Shown one piece after another: positions 1 through 13,832 of a stretch of 64,000 nucleotides of DNA. Numbering within the stretch: the first letter of the stretch is position 1; every line of letters begins with the position of its first letter. The notes beneath the pieces were generated by a model. That model was not told where the DNA came from and made no database searches. It saw only the letters and a program-made list of their open reading frames with translations. Source of the DNA: Cerioporus squamosus. Lineage: Eukaryota; Basidiomycota; Agaricomycetes; Polyporales; Polyporaceae. The position numbers and the translations under genes were made by a program. The stretch covers positions 180,972 to 244,971 of the forward strand of contig JABYQS010000041.1 of the NCBI GenBank assembly GCA_022592435.1, read 5' to 3'.

Positions 1-251
1 AACAACCAGCCGCGAGCGAGGTCGAGCGAGTGAGCTTCGAGTGCATCCAGAGACACTAAGAACGCGAGTGTGGGGTAGGTGAACGCGTGCTTGGACGGTG
101 TCGGGAGCAGTCGCGCGTGGGTGACCTGGTTCTCGAGGATGTACGCCGGCTTCTGCGCGTCTTCGCCGGTACGTTCAGCATCGCTCATACGGCACCACGC
201 AAAGAGAGCCGCAAAGACCACTACGACAGACGCCACGAGGGCAGAGAGCAT
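1..251 (-). CDS. DUF1365-type protein, 5' part only (runs off the window)
   Basis: The reverse strand is open from an ATG at 251 to the window edge (about 83 codons). It starts with a hydrophobic stretch (residues 2-18, rich in V, A, L and F) that looks like a membrane anchor or signal. Around residues 41-66 the pattern Q-V-T-H-A-R-L-L-P followed by H-A-F-T-Y-P and L-V-S-L-D-A-L is the characteristic start of DUF1365 proteins, usually written as HARLRP..H.F.Y...LLDLDEL. The biochemical function of the family is not established. The gene lies in tandem with aconitase, which ends about 300 bases upstream of its start. Length, later exons and completeness cannot be judged because the 3' part is outside the window. 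Confidence 0.6.
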   Translation of the reverse strand, partial: MLSALVASVVVVFAALFAWCRMSDAERTGEDAQKPAYILENQVTHARLLPTPSKHAFTYPTLAFLVSLDALEAHSLDLARGWL

Positions 252-557
252 AGTCTAGAGGGGATACAGTCGTGGAGGGAAACTACGAGACATGAGAAGC
301 TGGGAGAGCGAACATGACAACCGTCGAGCGCAGCGTCGACGGCGAACTAAGCAATAAGCATACCATCACCTCGCACACCCATCAGGCCGAAATTCGTGTC
401 ATGCTAGTTCATTACACAAAAAAAGAGAAAACATTAAGACAAGTAGACGTGAGTAGCATCCTACAATGAGAACGAAACGACAGGTAAGCTAGCGCGCAAG
501 ATCGTCCGCACCCCATCCACTCCGCTCGACCCAGCTGTGCACACTCTGGCAACCCGC
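252..557. other. Spacer between aconitase 3' end and DUF1365-type gene
   Basis: No gene is seen here. It must hold the aconitase 3' UTR and the promoter of the minus-strand gene that starts at 251. An A-rich run lies near 418-430. No convincing TATA box was found. Confidence 0.5.
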
Positions 558-3379
558 TTACTGCTTCTTGCTCTTCGCGTGAGCAGCCATCTACAAGAGC
601 ACAAACAACGTTCGTCAGCTCAGCAACCCTATCCGCAATATGCACAAGAGAAACGCACCAGGTTGAGCGCAGAGCCTGCCTTGAACCACTCGATCTGGCC
701 CTCGTTGAAGCTGTGTGCGAGCTCGATCTCCTCCTTCGTGCCGTCCTCGTGCTTGAGGACCATCGTCAGGTTCTTGCCCGGCGCGAACGACTCGAGGCCA
801 AGGATGTCGACCTTGTCCGATGGGCGGACCTTGTCGTAATCTTCGGGGTTCGCAAACGTCAGCGCGAGCATGCCCTGCTTCTTCAAGTTCGTCTCGTGGA
901 TACGCGCGAACGAGCGGGTGATGATCGCAAGACCACCGAGGAAGCGGGGCTCGAGAGCGGCGTGCTCACGCGACGAACCCTCACCGTAGTTGTGGTCACC
1001 GACGACGACCCACTTGATGCCGTGGTCGCGGTAGTACGCAGCGGTCTGGGGAACAGGGCCGTACTCGCCAGTGATCTGGTTCTTGACCTTGTTCGCCTCG
1101 TCGTTCTCAGCGTTGATGGCACCAATCAGGCAGTTTTGGGAGATGTTCTCGAGGTGTCCACGGTACTTGAGCCAGGGGCCACCAGCCGAGATGTGGTCAG
1201 TCGCTAAGGGGTAACAATTTTCAGTCAAGGCTCCTCCAACGTGTCTGGAAGATACTTACTGCACTTGCCCTTGACCTTGATGAGGATGGGGAGGTCGGTG
1301 GGGGTCTTGCCGTCCCATGGCGGGAAGGGCTTCAGAAGCTGGAGACGCTCGGACTTGGGGTCGACGGCAACCTGGACGGAGGCACGGTCCTCAGGAGGGG
1401 GCTGGAAGGTGTTCTCGCCGGGGTCGTATCCACGAGGGGGGAGCTCGTAGCCAGAGGGGTCAGAGAACTTGAAAGGCTTGCCGTCGGAACCCTCGAGGGT
1501 GTCGGTGAGAGGGTTGAAGCGGAGGTCGCCAGCGAACGCCATGGCAGTGACGATGTCAGGAGAAGCAACAAACGCGTGGGTGGCGGGGTTCGCGTCGTTA
1601 CGGCCGGTGAAGTTACGGTTGTACGAAGTGATGATCGAGTTGACCTCGCCCTTCTTCACGTCGCGACGATCCCATTGACCGATGCAAGGACCGCAGGCGT
1701 TGGCCAGGACAATGCCGCCGACGTTCTCGAAGATGTCGATGACGCCGTCACGCGCGATGGTCGCACGGACCTGCTCAGAGCCGGGGGTAACCGTGAACTT
1801 GCTCTTGGTCTGGAGACCGTGATCAGCAGCCTCCTTGGCGATGGCAGCAGAGCGAGTCATGTCCTCATATGACGAGTTGGTGCAAGAACCGATGAGAGCA
1901 ACCTTGAGCTCAGCGGGCCAGTTGTTCTTCTCGACCTCCTTCGCGAAACGCGAGATGGGGGTAGCCAAGTCGGGGGTGAAGGGACCGTTGATGTGGGGCT
2001 CGAGCTCGGAGAGGTTCTGAAGGAGTGGGTTAGCGGCAGCGCGAAGGGTGGGATGTTATTGAACGCACGATCTCAATGCTCTGGTCGTACTCGGCGCCCT
2101 TATCAGCCTGGAGGTTGTGCTGGAAGCGCTTGGCGTAGTTGGCGATGTCCGAGCGCTTCGTGGCATTGAGGTAGTCGACCATGCGGTGGTTGAAGGGGAA
2201 GAGGGACGTGGTAGCACCAATCTCAGCACCCATATTGCAAATCGTGGCCATACCCGTGCAGGAGAGGGACTCGAGACCAGCGCCAGTGTACTCGACGATG
2301 GCACCAGTGCCGCCCTTGACCGTGAGGATACCGGCAACCTTGAGGATAACGTCTGGAGACGGAGTTGAGGATGAACATGGAACGAGAGACAGGTCATTAC
2401 GCACCCTTGGGGGTAGTCCAGCCACTAATCTTGCCAGTAAGGTTGACCTGGATGACCTTGGGGCACTTCAACTCCCAAGGAAGACCGGCCATGACATCGA
2501 CCGCATCAGCACCACCGACACCGCAAGCAACCATGCCGAGACCACCAGCGTTGGGAGTGTGCGAATCAGTACCAATCATGAGACCACCGGGGAAGGCATA
2601 GTTCTCGAGGATGATTTGGTGAATGATACCAGAGCCGGGACGCCAGAAACCGAGACCGTACTGCTCGAGGAGGTGAGTGGAATGCCATGGAACGGTGAAG
2701 ATGGAAAACTGACCTTGGCGGTGGCCGTCGCCAAGAAGTCGTACACCTCCTTGTTGATGTTGACCGCCCTCTCCAGATCCTTCACACCGCCAATCTGGGC
2801 CTCGATAAGGTGGTCACAGTGGACGGTGGTGGGGACCGCGGCGGTGTCCATTCCTGCGGACATGAACTGGAGAATAGCCATCTATTGCGCATGACATGAC
2901 GTCAAAAATCGTCTCGTGAGCGCTAGCGGATAGGGACTGACCTGAGCGGTAGCATCCTGGCACGCAACGCGCTGTGGAGAGGGTGATAAGACATGTGAGC
3001 GATGGGAGAGGGGGCGAAGAGGGGGGCGCATATACGCACGTCAGGGCGGAGCTTGAGGTAGCTCTTGCCACGCTCGATGTCCTGGTTGTGGGGGTCGTCC
3101 AAGTGACCGTACACAATCTTTTCGGACAGCGTGAGAGGCCGCTTGAGCCTTTGGGGGTGTGAGGGACGCGTGTGCGGTGCATGCGAGAGGAAAAACGGAC
3201 CTGTCGCGGACAACGGCGAGGTTGTCCTCGATGCGCTGGTAGTTGATGTACGCGTTGGGCTCGAGGAGCGACATGGGGACCTTTGTGGCCCCGATGGGCT
3301 CAGCAGCGGTGGCCATGCCCGCGGCCAGCCGCTGGAGCGACCGCTTGGCCGCTCTCGTCTTGGAGGCGAGGTTGAGCAT
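558..3379 (-). CDS. ACO1: Aconitate hydratase, mitochondrial
   Basis: This is the TCA-cycle enzyme that interconverts citrate and isocitrate, using a 4Fe-4S cluster. Nine exons on the reverse strand can be joined with consensus splice sites: 3379-3201, 3148-3040, 2971-2942, 2881-2714, 2660-2405, 2352-2069, 2016-1260, 1203-659 and 590-558. They sum to 787 codons, giving 786 aa, the usual length for mitochondrial aconitase. The N-terminus is basic, hydroxylated and free of acidic residues ([13 protein letters not shown]), as expected for a mitochondrial presequence. Cluster ligands are visible as the Cys in G-S-C-T-N-S-S and the two Cys in A-N-A-C-G-P-C-I-G. The [12 protein letters not shown] motif and the swivel-domain [14 protein letters not shown] block are intact. 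The last exon is only 33 nt and encodes a lysine-rich tail. The start is set by the presequence; no other upstream ATG gives a sensible extension. Confidence 0.97.
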
Positions 3380-4213
3380 GTCGTGGAGGGAGTCGAAGAA
3401 ACGACGACGAGGCCAACGACGGAGAGGGGATCAAGTTGTGCGCGGCTCTTCCCGGGCACTCTGACGAATTTATCACTGCTGATTGGGTTCGGACCTCCCT
3501 CCGAACATGTCCGCCTCGTCGGCTCTCCCGGCCTCTCCCTCCCCGGCCGCCCAATCTGCGCCCGCTGATTGGCCCGCGCCCGCCCTCGCGCCCACGACGC
3601 GTACGGCGCGCTGCCCCCCGCCCCCGTCGTCCGCGCACCCGGCGACGACACGCGAGCCCACGACCGCGACGCGTGCATCCCCTGCGCACGGACCATCCCC
3701 CCTGACGCCCCGGCTTTTCCTCGCGCCTCCGCAGCCACGTAGGCAAGCGGTGGCACGGAACTCGACAGGAAACACATGCAGCCCCGCCGCGCGCACAGCT
3801 GGTCTGCAGACCATCCCGCGTCTCCTCCGGAGCCACTCCCTCCTCTCGCGAACGTTCTTGTCCCGAGTGCTTCGGCTCGGCCGAGAAGATACTGCATTTG
3901 TGTTCTTCACTTCGACGTCGGTACTCCGCGCGAATGCGCTGTATCGCCGACGGCCGCACCATGCCCGCACAACCCCGCACCGTAGCAGTATGGGCGAGCG
4001 CAGGTCGAAGGTGTTGTACGTGTACGACATGCACAGGTCATGGCAGCTCCTGGCTACGTTCCGGCGGAAGGAAGAGATTCGAATCCGAAGCTACCTACAT
4101 CCCCGACTACTTCTACACAATCAGTGCACATACATCCCGCATCTCACCTGCCCAAGTCTAGTAAATCTGCACAGAACCCCCCCTCAAACCAGATCCCTGG
4201 CCCCCAGCCCAGC
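3380..4213. other. Spacer upstream of aconitase, GC-rich
   Basis: This interval lies between the aconitase start and the 3' end of the RasGEF gene, both on the minus strand, so it should carry the aconitase promoter and 5' UTR. From about 3480 to 3860 it is very C/G-rich, which opens long reading frames in several phases on both strands. These give low-complexity Pro/Arg/Ala translations with no family resemblance, and I regard them as compositional artefacts. Confidence 0.5.
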
Positions 4214-7200
4214 CTACTTCTTCTCAGCATACAACATCAGCGCGCGCTCCAGCGTGTCCGCGTCCAGCCCGCGCAGCTTCAAGCACTTCTGGAAGATCTT
4301 CTTGTCCAGCGGGTACTGCACCTTCGCCGCCAGGTGCTGCCCCGCCACCAGCGACTTCACCACCCCCGAGATCAGCCGCTGCTTGTGCACGTTGATCAGC
4401 GGCTCCAGCTGCATGCTCGCCGGCAGCGGCGCAAGCGTCGAGAACACCTCCGGGTGCGCCGGGCTCTCGAACGTGTTCGTCACCGGGTCGATCCCGACCG
4501 GCTCGTGCGGCGCAGTGGGGTCCACCAGGTCCGGCAGACTGCTGTAGTGATGCAGCTGCGCAAGGTAGACACCTGGATGTAGGCAGCATCGTCAGCGTTG
4601 CGTGACGAACACGAGAGATGTAAGACTACCCACCAAAGAACGGTATACACGCCGGGTCCGATGGCGGCTTGCTGTCAGACGCCGCGCGACTCCGGGTCGT
4701 CGCCGACGACCCGTCCGCACTCTTCATCGGGGGATCCTGCGTGCTCGACCGCGCCTCGACCAACGAGTCCACCGTCTGCCGGATGTGCTTGAAGTCCCCC
4801 GCGCTCGTCGTCCAGTCCGTCAGGTCCCGCAGCATCCGCGCCTCCCACGTCCCGATCTTGCTGAACGCCTGCTGCTTCGCCTTCGCCACCCACTCGCTCC
4901 GCAGCCCCGCGATAATCGCAACAAGCGCGGTGAAGTTCTTCAGCACGTACGCTTTCTGTCGGTCGGGAGCAGTAAGCACAGAGTCTCAGCGATGCCCAAT
5001 AGAGATACACACCCAGGCCAACCTAATGAACTTGTTGATGACCAGCGCCCGCTCGCTCGGGTGCGTCAACACGATCTCCGACAGCACAAAGTTCGCAAGC
5101 AGGTTAAACCGCCCGCGCACCGCCGTCAGCGCGCTCGTCTTGGACCCCCCGCGGCCCTCGGCCTTCAGCCGCGCACGCTCGCGCAGGAAGTGCGACCAGT
5201 CGAGGATGTTCGCGTCCTCGGCCTTGCCCACCGCATGCGGGGTGATCAGCTCCTCAAAGTTGATGTTCAGGAACAGCTCGCGGTCGATCATCGACAGGTG
5301 CTGCATAAGCGTCTCCGCACGGTAGTTGAGCACGAACGAGTGGTGTCGTCTCAGAACCTGCGGCGGCACGCTCGGCGGTGGGGGCAGACCCGCCGATGGC
5401 TGTCGCGTGAGCCCGTCTTGGGTCGGTGAGCCAGCTGAAGTCGACGGGCGAGACGGCACACGACTCTGGAGGATCTCGAGGGGGACAGCATCCTCGACAA
5501 GTGGCCTTGCCTCAGTCAAGGGGGTAAGCGCGTCGCCGTCCGAGGACGCAGGGTCGCTCCGTCCACCAGACACCTTGAGCATATCAAGTGAGAGCTGCTG
5601 CTGCTCGGGGGACGTCGCCGAGGTCGAGGGCAGGGGAACACTGGACATCGATGCAGACGGAGCCTGAGCGAGTGAGATCATCGAGCTCCTCGAGCTGAGC
5701 TGAGGCGACGTCGCCGACATGCCGATCGTGATGTCCTGCGCAGAGTCGCCAGAGAAGCGCCGCCGCTCGACCTGCCCGTAGTCCTCCTCGTCCGACAGCG
5801 AGCCCATCGAGTCGCGGGACTGGCTGCCAGCCTGCCGTTTTTGCATGGATTGGATCCACTGGTCGACCTTGCTTTGCTTCTCCTTGACCTTGTCCTGGTT
5901 GATCTGGCCCTCGAGCCTCCGAAGCGCCGCCTCGACGTCCCCGCTCTCCTCCTCGTCGCTCAGCGAGTCAAGGATCGCGTTGATCTGCCATGCCTGGATA
6001 GGTCCGCCCATCTCTCCGCCCTCGCCATCGTCCACCTCGACCTCAGACGAGGACGACATCACAGACGACCGCGACAGCATCGATTCCCGGGTGCGGATGC
6101 CCATCGAGGACACGCTCGACATAGACTGCCGGACGAACTCGAAGTCGCGTCGCGTCGGGAGCTTCCGCGTAGCCTTCTTCAGCCCAAGTCCTGGCGGAGG
6201 CGCGACATGTTCATGTTCATCGAGGTTCTCATCCGAAGACAGGTCCGACAAGTCAAGATCGTCGATGGACACGATGTCCAGGTCAGGGTGCTGTCTGGGC
6301 GCCATTGTGCGAGACGCGGCCGGCACAGAACGCAAAGATTCCTCGTCCAACGAGTTGTAAGAGTCCACGGACGGGCGCGGCGCAGACTCCGTATCGTAGT
6401 AGTTCGGTGGTGGTGGAAGCTCCTCGGGCTCTTCGTCTTCCACGATGCGCGCCGGAGGCGGCGACAAGCCTTCCGCAGCAGGAACACGAACCATGCTAGA
6501 AGGCGAGCGCGGAGATTGCGGGAGCGGCGGAAGCTTCGCGGGTGGGGAGGACACGGCGGTAGCAGCCGTCGACATGGTGGTCGTTGACGGCCGCTCCAAT
6601 GCGACGTTCATCTGGCTCTCGACCAATCGCAGGTACTGCTCGACGCCACCCTTCACCAGGAGCAAGTCACCCGTCTCATTTGCCTCGACGTCGAACGCGG
6701 AGACGTCCACACCAACCGTCATAGACGCTTGGACAGGCCCTCGAGAGTTCAAGACGCGCTTCCACCGTCCTAGCCGGCCGATCGTATTGACGAAGACACG
6801 AGAGATGGTATTGTGCGGGAAGGGAGAGACAGCCACATTAGGATGAGCAGCCGCTACGGTCGCCGTGGTCTGGTTCTGTTTGCCATACTGCAAGATTGAC
6901 ATGTGCAGTGGTTGCCGCATAATGACCAAGTCCAGTGCATTTGACGGCACTCCATTCGAGCCAAAGTCCTGGGCGGCGGGAGACGCGACTTCTTCAAAGT
7001 CGAAATCGATATCAAAGTCCTCGGGATCATTGAAAGAGCGCGCCTGCGAGTCGACGGAGGGGCGTGGCATAGTATTACTATCCGCGAAGGAGGCGAGCTG
7101 TGGGTCGGCGGACTTGCGCCTGTCGACCGACTTGCGGGCAGCTCGGTCGAGCTTCCGCATATGGGCGTCCTTGCAGTCTAGAATCACCTTGCGGAGCTGG

Positions 7201-9377
7201 CGCACAATTTTCTGTCGGTAGGAGTAGTGAGCACCATATCCGAGGAGGCCTAAATGTGCGGGCACCACATCCGAGGTCGCCCAATAAAGCAACATACCAA
7301 TGCATCGCGGTGCTTCGTCAAGATCGGATCCCTCCGCAGCGAGTTCAGCCATTCCGCGAAGAGCGTCCTCAGCTCGCGATTTGGCACGAAGTCGACCTCG
7401 AAGAACGTTAAGAGCCAGTACCGGATCGCCGTGAACGTCCGCACCCGCACTATCCTTCGCACCATCTCGTCCCTGCTTGTTGTCGCCTCTCCCAACGCCC
7501 AGTGGAAACGACAAATCAACAGGTGCCCCAGGTCGACCGCGGAAATGTACGTGCGGTACGTGAGGAAGAAGATGAGGAGCTCGTCATAGTTGAGTTCGCT
7601 GGTGAGTTGTGCTATCCAACGCTCGATCGTCGCTGCGACGAGCATCTTCTTTGTCTCTCTGGGTTCCGCTGGTGTGGACGGTGGCGGGATCTCGGGTGGT
7701 TGCATGGTATAAATGTTCTGCAGAGTTTGGACACGCTCCTTACCAGCGCGGCGACGCGAAGCAGCTTGCGACACAGATGACAAATCTGTACTGGACGCCG
7801 CAAGCTCATCGTACGTGTCTCCGTCGGTGGCGACCTCCGCCCAGATAACGAAGCGAGGGTCATCTCGAGGGGCAACACTGTCTTCGGCACGCAACGAGAG
7901 CCTGATCGTCGTCTCTCCGGGTGTCGACACGAGCTTGTCGAGTGTGGGGAGGCCGCGGTACGTCTGCAAGACATCAAATAGTGCAGTCGGATATCGGGAG
8001 TGCAAAGTGGTCGCAGCAAGATTGTCGGGAGGCGGATTTGGCGCGTCGGGTATCGGAGGGACGGAGTGTACGGCGGACGCCGAGGAGGACACGGGCGGCG
8101 TCGCTGATCCCGGAGGAGGAGTCAAGTTCCGAGGATCATCATCAGAGGCCGAAGATGTCCCAGCCATCGAGAGGCGGGACATACGGGACATCCGCGGAAG
8201 GTAGTCTGCGCGAGCAGTGAGTCCAGACTCAAACGACTGCATCTCGCGCAGCACGGGTGGGGAGCTGAGGTGGTTCGGAGACCGCCATGAAGGAGACTCG
8301 AAGGAGACACCACGGCCAAAGGGGTTGGCGATGGCGTCCGAACGCGCATGCGAGCTAGGCGGGCTGGAGGGCCCCTGATAGCGGAACGGGAGGGAAGAAG
8401 AGCTCGAGGCGAATGGGGATGTCGGAACCGAGGACCACGACATGACGTCCGCGAAGAAGTCGGTCGACGCCCCGATGGTTGCGCGCGGCCCATCGGGCAC
8501 GATTTGGGGAGGCGAAGCCATCGGAGGGGCGAACGCGTCCGCGCTCGACACGCTGTGTGCGTGTGGTCTTCCCGTGGGCTGCGGCGGTGGCTGGGCAGAC
8601 GCGCCCTCCGCTCCCGTAGACGCAAGCCCGTTCGGAATCGAACGCGTCTTGCGGAGGCGCCGGGACGTGGGGGGCGAACGCGAAGCGGCCGAGACGTCGA
8701 AGACGGTGTTGGGGGGTGCAACGGGGCCCATCCCGCTCTTGAAGACGGACACGGGCAGGAACGAGTGCACGGACATGCGCGAGCGGCGCTTCATGTGGAG
8801 GGTATTGGTATTGTTCGTGCCGGCGCTGGGGGGCAGGGTAGTCGATGCGCGATCCTCGGCGTCCTGCCCCGACGCGGCGGGAGCTGACGACTCGCGATGT
8901 CTGACCGCACAAGGTACGGGGTGGGGCGGGGATGAGGATGCAGGGCACGAGACAATACGACAAGACCACTTACCCGACACGATACATCTGCTTTCCATGC
9001 TGGTTCACGAACGCGGTGATGGCATACGGAGACCGCACATCCTTGCCAACACCGAGATACTGGTCGTACCTCCTCTTCAGCTCTCTTGCAGCCGCCCCGG
9101 AAGAGGTCTCGACGAAGCTTCCGTCCGCTGGGGCGACGTTAACCTCGGGATTGATTGAAAGAGGCAAGAACTCACGCGCGATGGAGATGTCTGCATTCGC
9201 GATCTCTGGCGGTAACGGCTCGAACGTCGGGGGCTCTCCTGCATCCGCGGGCACAAACTTGAGCTGAGAGTTCTCCGGCGAGACGGCAGGACGAGGGAGG
9301 GCGGAAGGGGGAGAGGTTGGGGGGTCTATCATCCCTTGAGGGGTGTCGTGAGGGTCGTTAATTTGCGTCGGAGACAT
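4214..9377 (-). CDS. Ras-type guanine nucleotide exchange factor (RasGEFN + RasGEF), LTE1-like
   Basis: Predicted activator of a Ras-family GTPase. Five exons (9377-8974, 8900-7298, 7211-5013, 4955-4634, 4572-4214) keep one frame and sum to 1629 codons (1628 aa). A RasGEF N-terminal domain lies at roughly residues 550-700 (TIERWIAQLTSELNYDELLIF..., then RTYISA...). The catalytic CDC25-type domain is at about 1290-1610, with the markers M-I-D-R-E-L-F-L-N-I-N-F-E-E-L, the V-I-N-K-F-I-R-L-A-W helix and a final A-L-M-L-Y-A-E-K-K. The roughly 590 residues between them are Ser/Pro/acidic and probably disordered. Having the two domains at a distance with a long N-terminal region resembles yeast LTE1, a mitotic-exit factor, more than CDC25, which carries SH3. 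I see no SH3 domain. The assignment to RasGEF is firm; the LTE1 orthology is inferred from architecture. Confidence 0.88.
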
Positions 9378-12300
9378 ATCTTGCGTGCTTGAGGGGCCTT
9401 AGGACAGAGACATCGCCTTGTAAGTGCTTGCTGCTCTCGTCGTCGAGCTCGAGGATGAGGATAAGGACAAGGGGAAAGACAGAACGAACGAGGCGAGAAA
9501 GGCAATCACGAATTGTCCAAATTCGTACAACCTTAGTACCTGTATTTACTTCACGCTGTAACATATGATTCTTCATTAACATGCATGTCTCCACGCTCTC
9601 AAGGCGAGATCATGACGGTTCATTTCAGCCAACCACGTCCATCTAGCAAATCAACAAATCCAGGTTCACGCCGCGAAAGCTTAAGATCTGGGTTTGCTTG
9701 CAAGCGCCGGAACGAACCCGATTACTGAGGAACCACTACATAGTAGCTAGCTAGTACTGTACTAAGTACTACATACGTGACGACTGATCACTCTATAAAA
9801 GTATCGCGGTGTTGTACCGCATCACTGCATTGCAATGCTTCGTGGTATGCGGAATATCACAATCCTCCGGCGAACTTCAGACTCAGAGAGCGGACAAACT
9901 CGGATGCTTCTCAGGGGAAAGCCTTTCGAACTGCTCTGAAAGGCGTCCATGGGCCGGGAGGATGGAACCTTGCTAATGCGTGGAGGTGGCGTAGTTGTGA
10001 CGACGCGAGAGGAGTTGCCAACAGCCGCGATAAAGCCTAAGGTGCCTTGTCCTGTCGACGTCGTGAGTGACTGAGTCGTGGTCGTCGGCTTGGAGACATT
10101 TATGTAAATGCCGTTAGTGCTAAAAGGGCGGACGAGTTTCCTGATAGCGCAAATGGCCTGGAAGGATAGCAAGGTACAAGTAGGGTCAAAGGAACCAAGA
10201 ACTTGATACTGAAGCTTGTAAGCTGGGTCAGAGGCGGAGTGGACGTCCTTATGACCCACGCCTTGGCACGCAAAAGACCACACAATGGTCATGAAGCGGA
10301 CATATAAGATCAGCGTTGCTCTCGGGAACGACAAGTATGCGTGATCATGAACAAAGGGGTCAGAAGTACCCGGTGTATCCAAGGTTCGGCAATGCGCCTT
10401 CTTGGGTTACAACCCGGCCGACAGCCTTTCTTCGACCCATGTCTGCTTACCTTCGAGTGCAGTTCAACGTTCTCCTCTTCCGGCGGATAGAGTCATCAGG
10501 ACAATTGGCACCAAAGGTCGACCAAAGGCGACGGAACTTGGCCACCGAGAGTCTAAACATGACAAGTAAGTATCTTGTCACCATGCGACGGCGACATACT
10601 GGGATGTTTCTGCGCTTCCAGCACTGTGCCGAAGAACATCAGGCGGACTGCGACAAAAGAAACGAGTAAGAGGACTCTTGACACACCTTGCAGACCATCG
10701 GTTGACCCCCGCTGCCGCAGTTTACCGCGGACCATAGGATTCGAAGGGAGGCCGTCGGAAGTCGCTCGCAGCGCATGTCGGGTGGTCCACTACGCTAATC
10801 ATGATTTGCTGAGCTCGAGACCGGTCGCATTCCGGTTGGCCAAGGTGGCGTACCGCCGTCGGGATTCAATGTTCATGTGACAGACTCGAGAGGGGTGCGG
10901 ATGACCGCAACACGGAAGCACATGCACTTGAGCAGTTCATGAGGAGGCCGGCACTCCGCGTGGTATTCGGACTGCAGTGCGATGAGAGATCCAGTGTACA
11001 TGGGCGATGCAGGAGCAGCGCACCTGGGGTTAACATCGAAAACTTCGTGCTTACGTCGTCGCAGAACGCTAGGGGAGGCATCTTTGCAGATCCAAGTTAA
11101 AGTCTGGCCACCAAGAGACCACAGCATCAGCAACGAGAGCTATGCTCTGGCCGAACACCAGAACACCACCCGCCGAGTTATGCAAGATGAACGAGGACAT
11201 GACCGCTCTCACACGGTCCGGCATGGACCGAAATAACTGGAGCAGACGATGCCCCGGAAGAATGCGTTGAGCTTGAACTCGGTTTATGAGTGGTAACAAC
11301 ATGCCTTCACCCTTCCTTCTTGTCGACACGAGGTATCTAGATCCTGCAAAACACTGTGACCACTTAGCTGGGTGCATCGAGGCGGTCTGGGCACTACTGG
11401 CTCAGAAGCTGAAGATGGATGAGTATGAACCTAGACGGTACCCATGAATCCAGATATACGCACGTTCAAACGTTCATGATTGGTCCATGCGTGATGATGT
11501 ACTTACCTTCGCAGCGCAAGGCACAGGGCTCAACGCGACGGGACACGCCCAGATCGATGAGGAGCGCCATCCCAAAATGGGTATCACCGAAGACGCAGTC
11601 TTGGTGAGAACTTGAAGGGCGGATGTCGAGACTCGAGATGCAGTTCCAGTTGGAAACAGAGTCCCTCGCTAACTGTCGTCTCGAGCTCGCGCAGTTTCCA
11701 CGCATACATCGCAGAAAACAAGCCGACTTGGCAAGTCCGAAGCGCCGCCGACACGGTGAAGGAGATCCGGTGCAAGAGACCGGTTGGGAGCTGACCAGTG
11801 CCAATAAGGAGCTTACTACTGACGGCGCAGCGGTGGTCGTCAGCTTGGGAACTAGTCGGGGAGCTTGGCTTACACAACCGCGTCGCGTCGCGCCGATACT
11901 CGCGGCTTCGCAGAGAGCACCGGAGAAGTTCGAAGACGGCGCGTATGCCGAACGCTGGGGCACACTGCGGTATCGATGGATGATGGTTGGGGAGGCAGAT
12001 ACAGAAATGCGACGGCGACATGGTTCGGTCGGCGTGGACGAGAGACGAATTTCTCTGCGGCCAATCCGCGACGAGCGGATATCGCGCGCGTATGGCCAGT
12101 CTGACGATGGAGGATCGCACGTTTGCGCTTAGTGAGCAGAGTCTTGACGGCTCCAGCGGGCAGCTGGCCGCTGTGGGCGATGAGCTCTGCGTATGGGCTG
12201 GACAGACACGCCGAACATGCCGTGTCGTGCGGAGGATGAGCGAGACTTTCGTATGTAAGGGCGGAGAGGAGGTAGAACAGGCGAGAACACACAGGCGCTC

Positions 12301-12425
12301 ACGCTGGGTGACGCATCCCGATGGATCTCAGATAACATCATCCTCGCCACCGCCATATAAACCCTCTCAGCTGCCCTCCGCTCCTCATCTCCCCCCTCTC
12401 CGCACTGCATCCAAAACCATCCAGC
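9378..12425. other. 3-kb gene-poor gap between RasGEF gene and GAPDH
   Basis: Only short, frame-interrupted ORFs occur here, with lower GC than the flanking genes. Minus-strand frames around 9822-10382, 10553-11377 and 11466-12120 contain hydrophobic patches and a few possible splice sites, but I could not join them into a protein of any recognisable family. They may be remnants of a decayed gene. Both ends hold promoters: RasGEF upstream of 9377, and GAPDH just before 12426. A palindrome-rich patch (repeats of agtac/gtact) lies near 9738-9775. Confidence 0.4.
12355..12361 (+). promoter_or_regulatory. TATA box of the GAPDH gene
   Basis: The sequence atataaa lies 65-71 bases before the GAPDH ATG at 12426. 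It is followed by a pyrimidine-rich tract (about 12362-12412, long runs of C and T) reaching almost to the start codon. A TATA box followed by a CT-rich transcription start region is typical of strongly expressed fungal gpd promoters. The role is inferred from sequence and position. Confidence 0.75.

Positions 12426-13832
<1,407 letters not shown>

Noticed and set aside
3300..4034. Long minus-strand ORFs upstream of aconitase
   Set aside because: Arg/Gly-rich, overlapping in several phases, and replaced by the true aconitase N-terminus starting at 3379.
4060..4105. gattcgaatcc resembling a tRNA T-loop
   Set aside because: The flanking bases do not form a T stem, and no D or anticodon arms could be found.
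3483..4547. Long plus-strand ORF (354 codons) upstream of aconitase
   Set aside because: Low-complexity Pro/Ser/Arg translation caused by C/G-rich sequence. It runs antisense into the last exon of the RasGEF gene and has no domain or start context.
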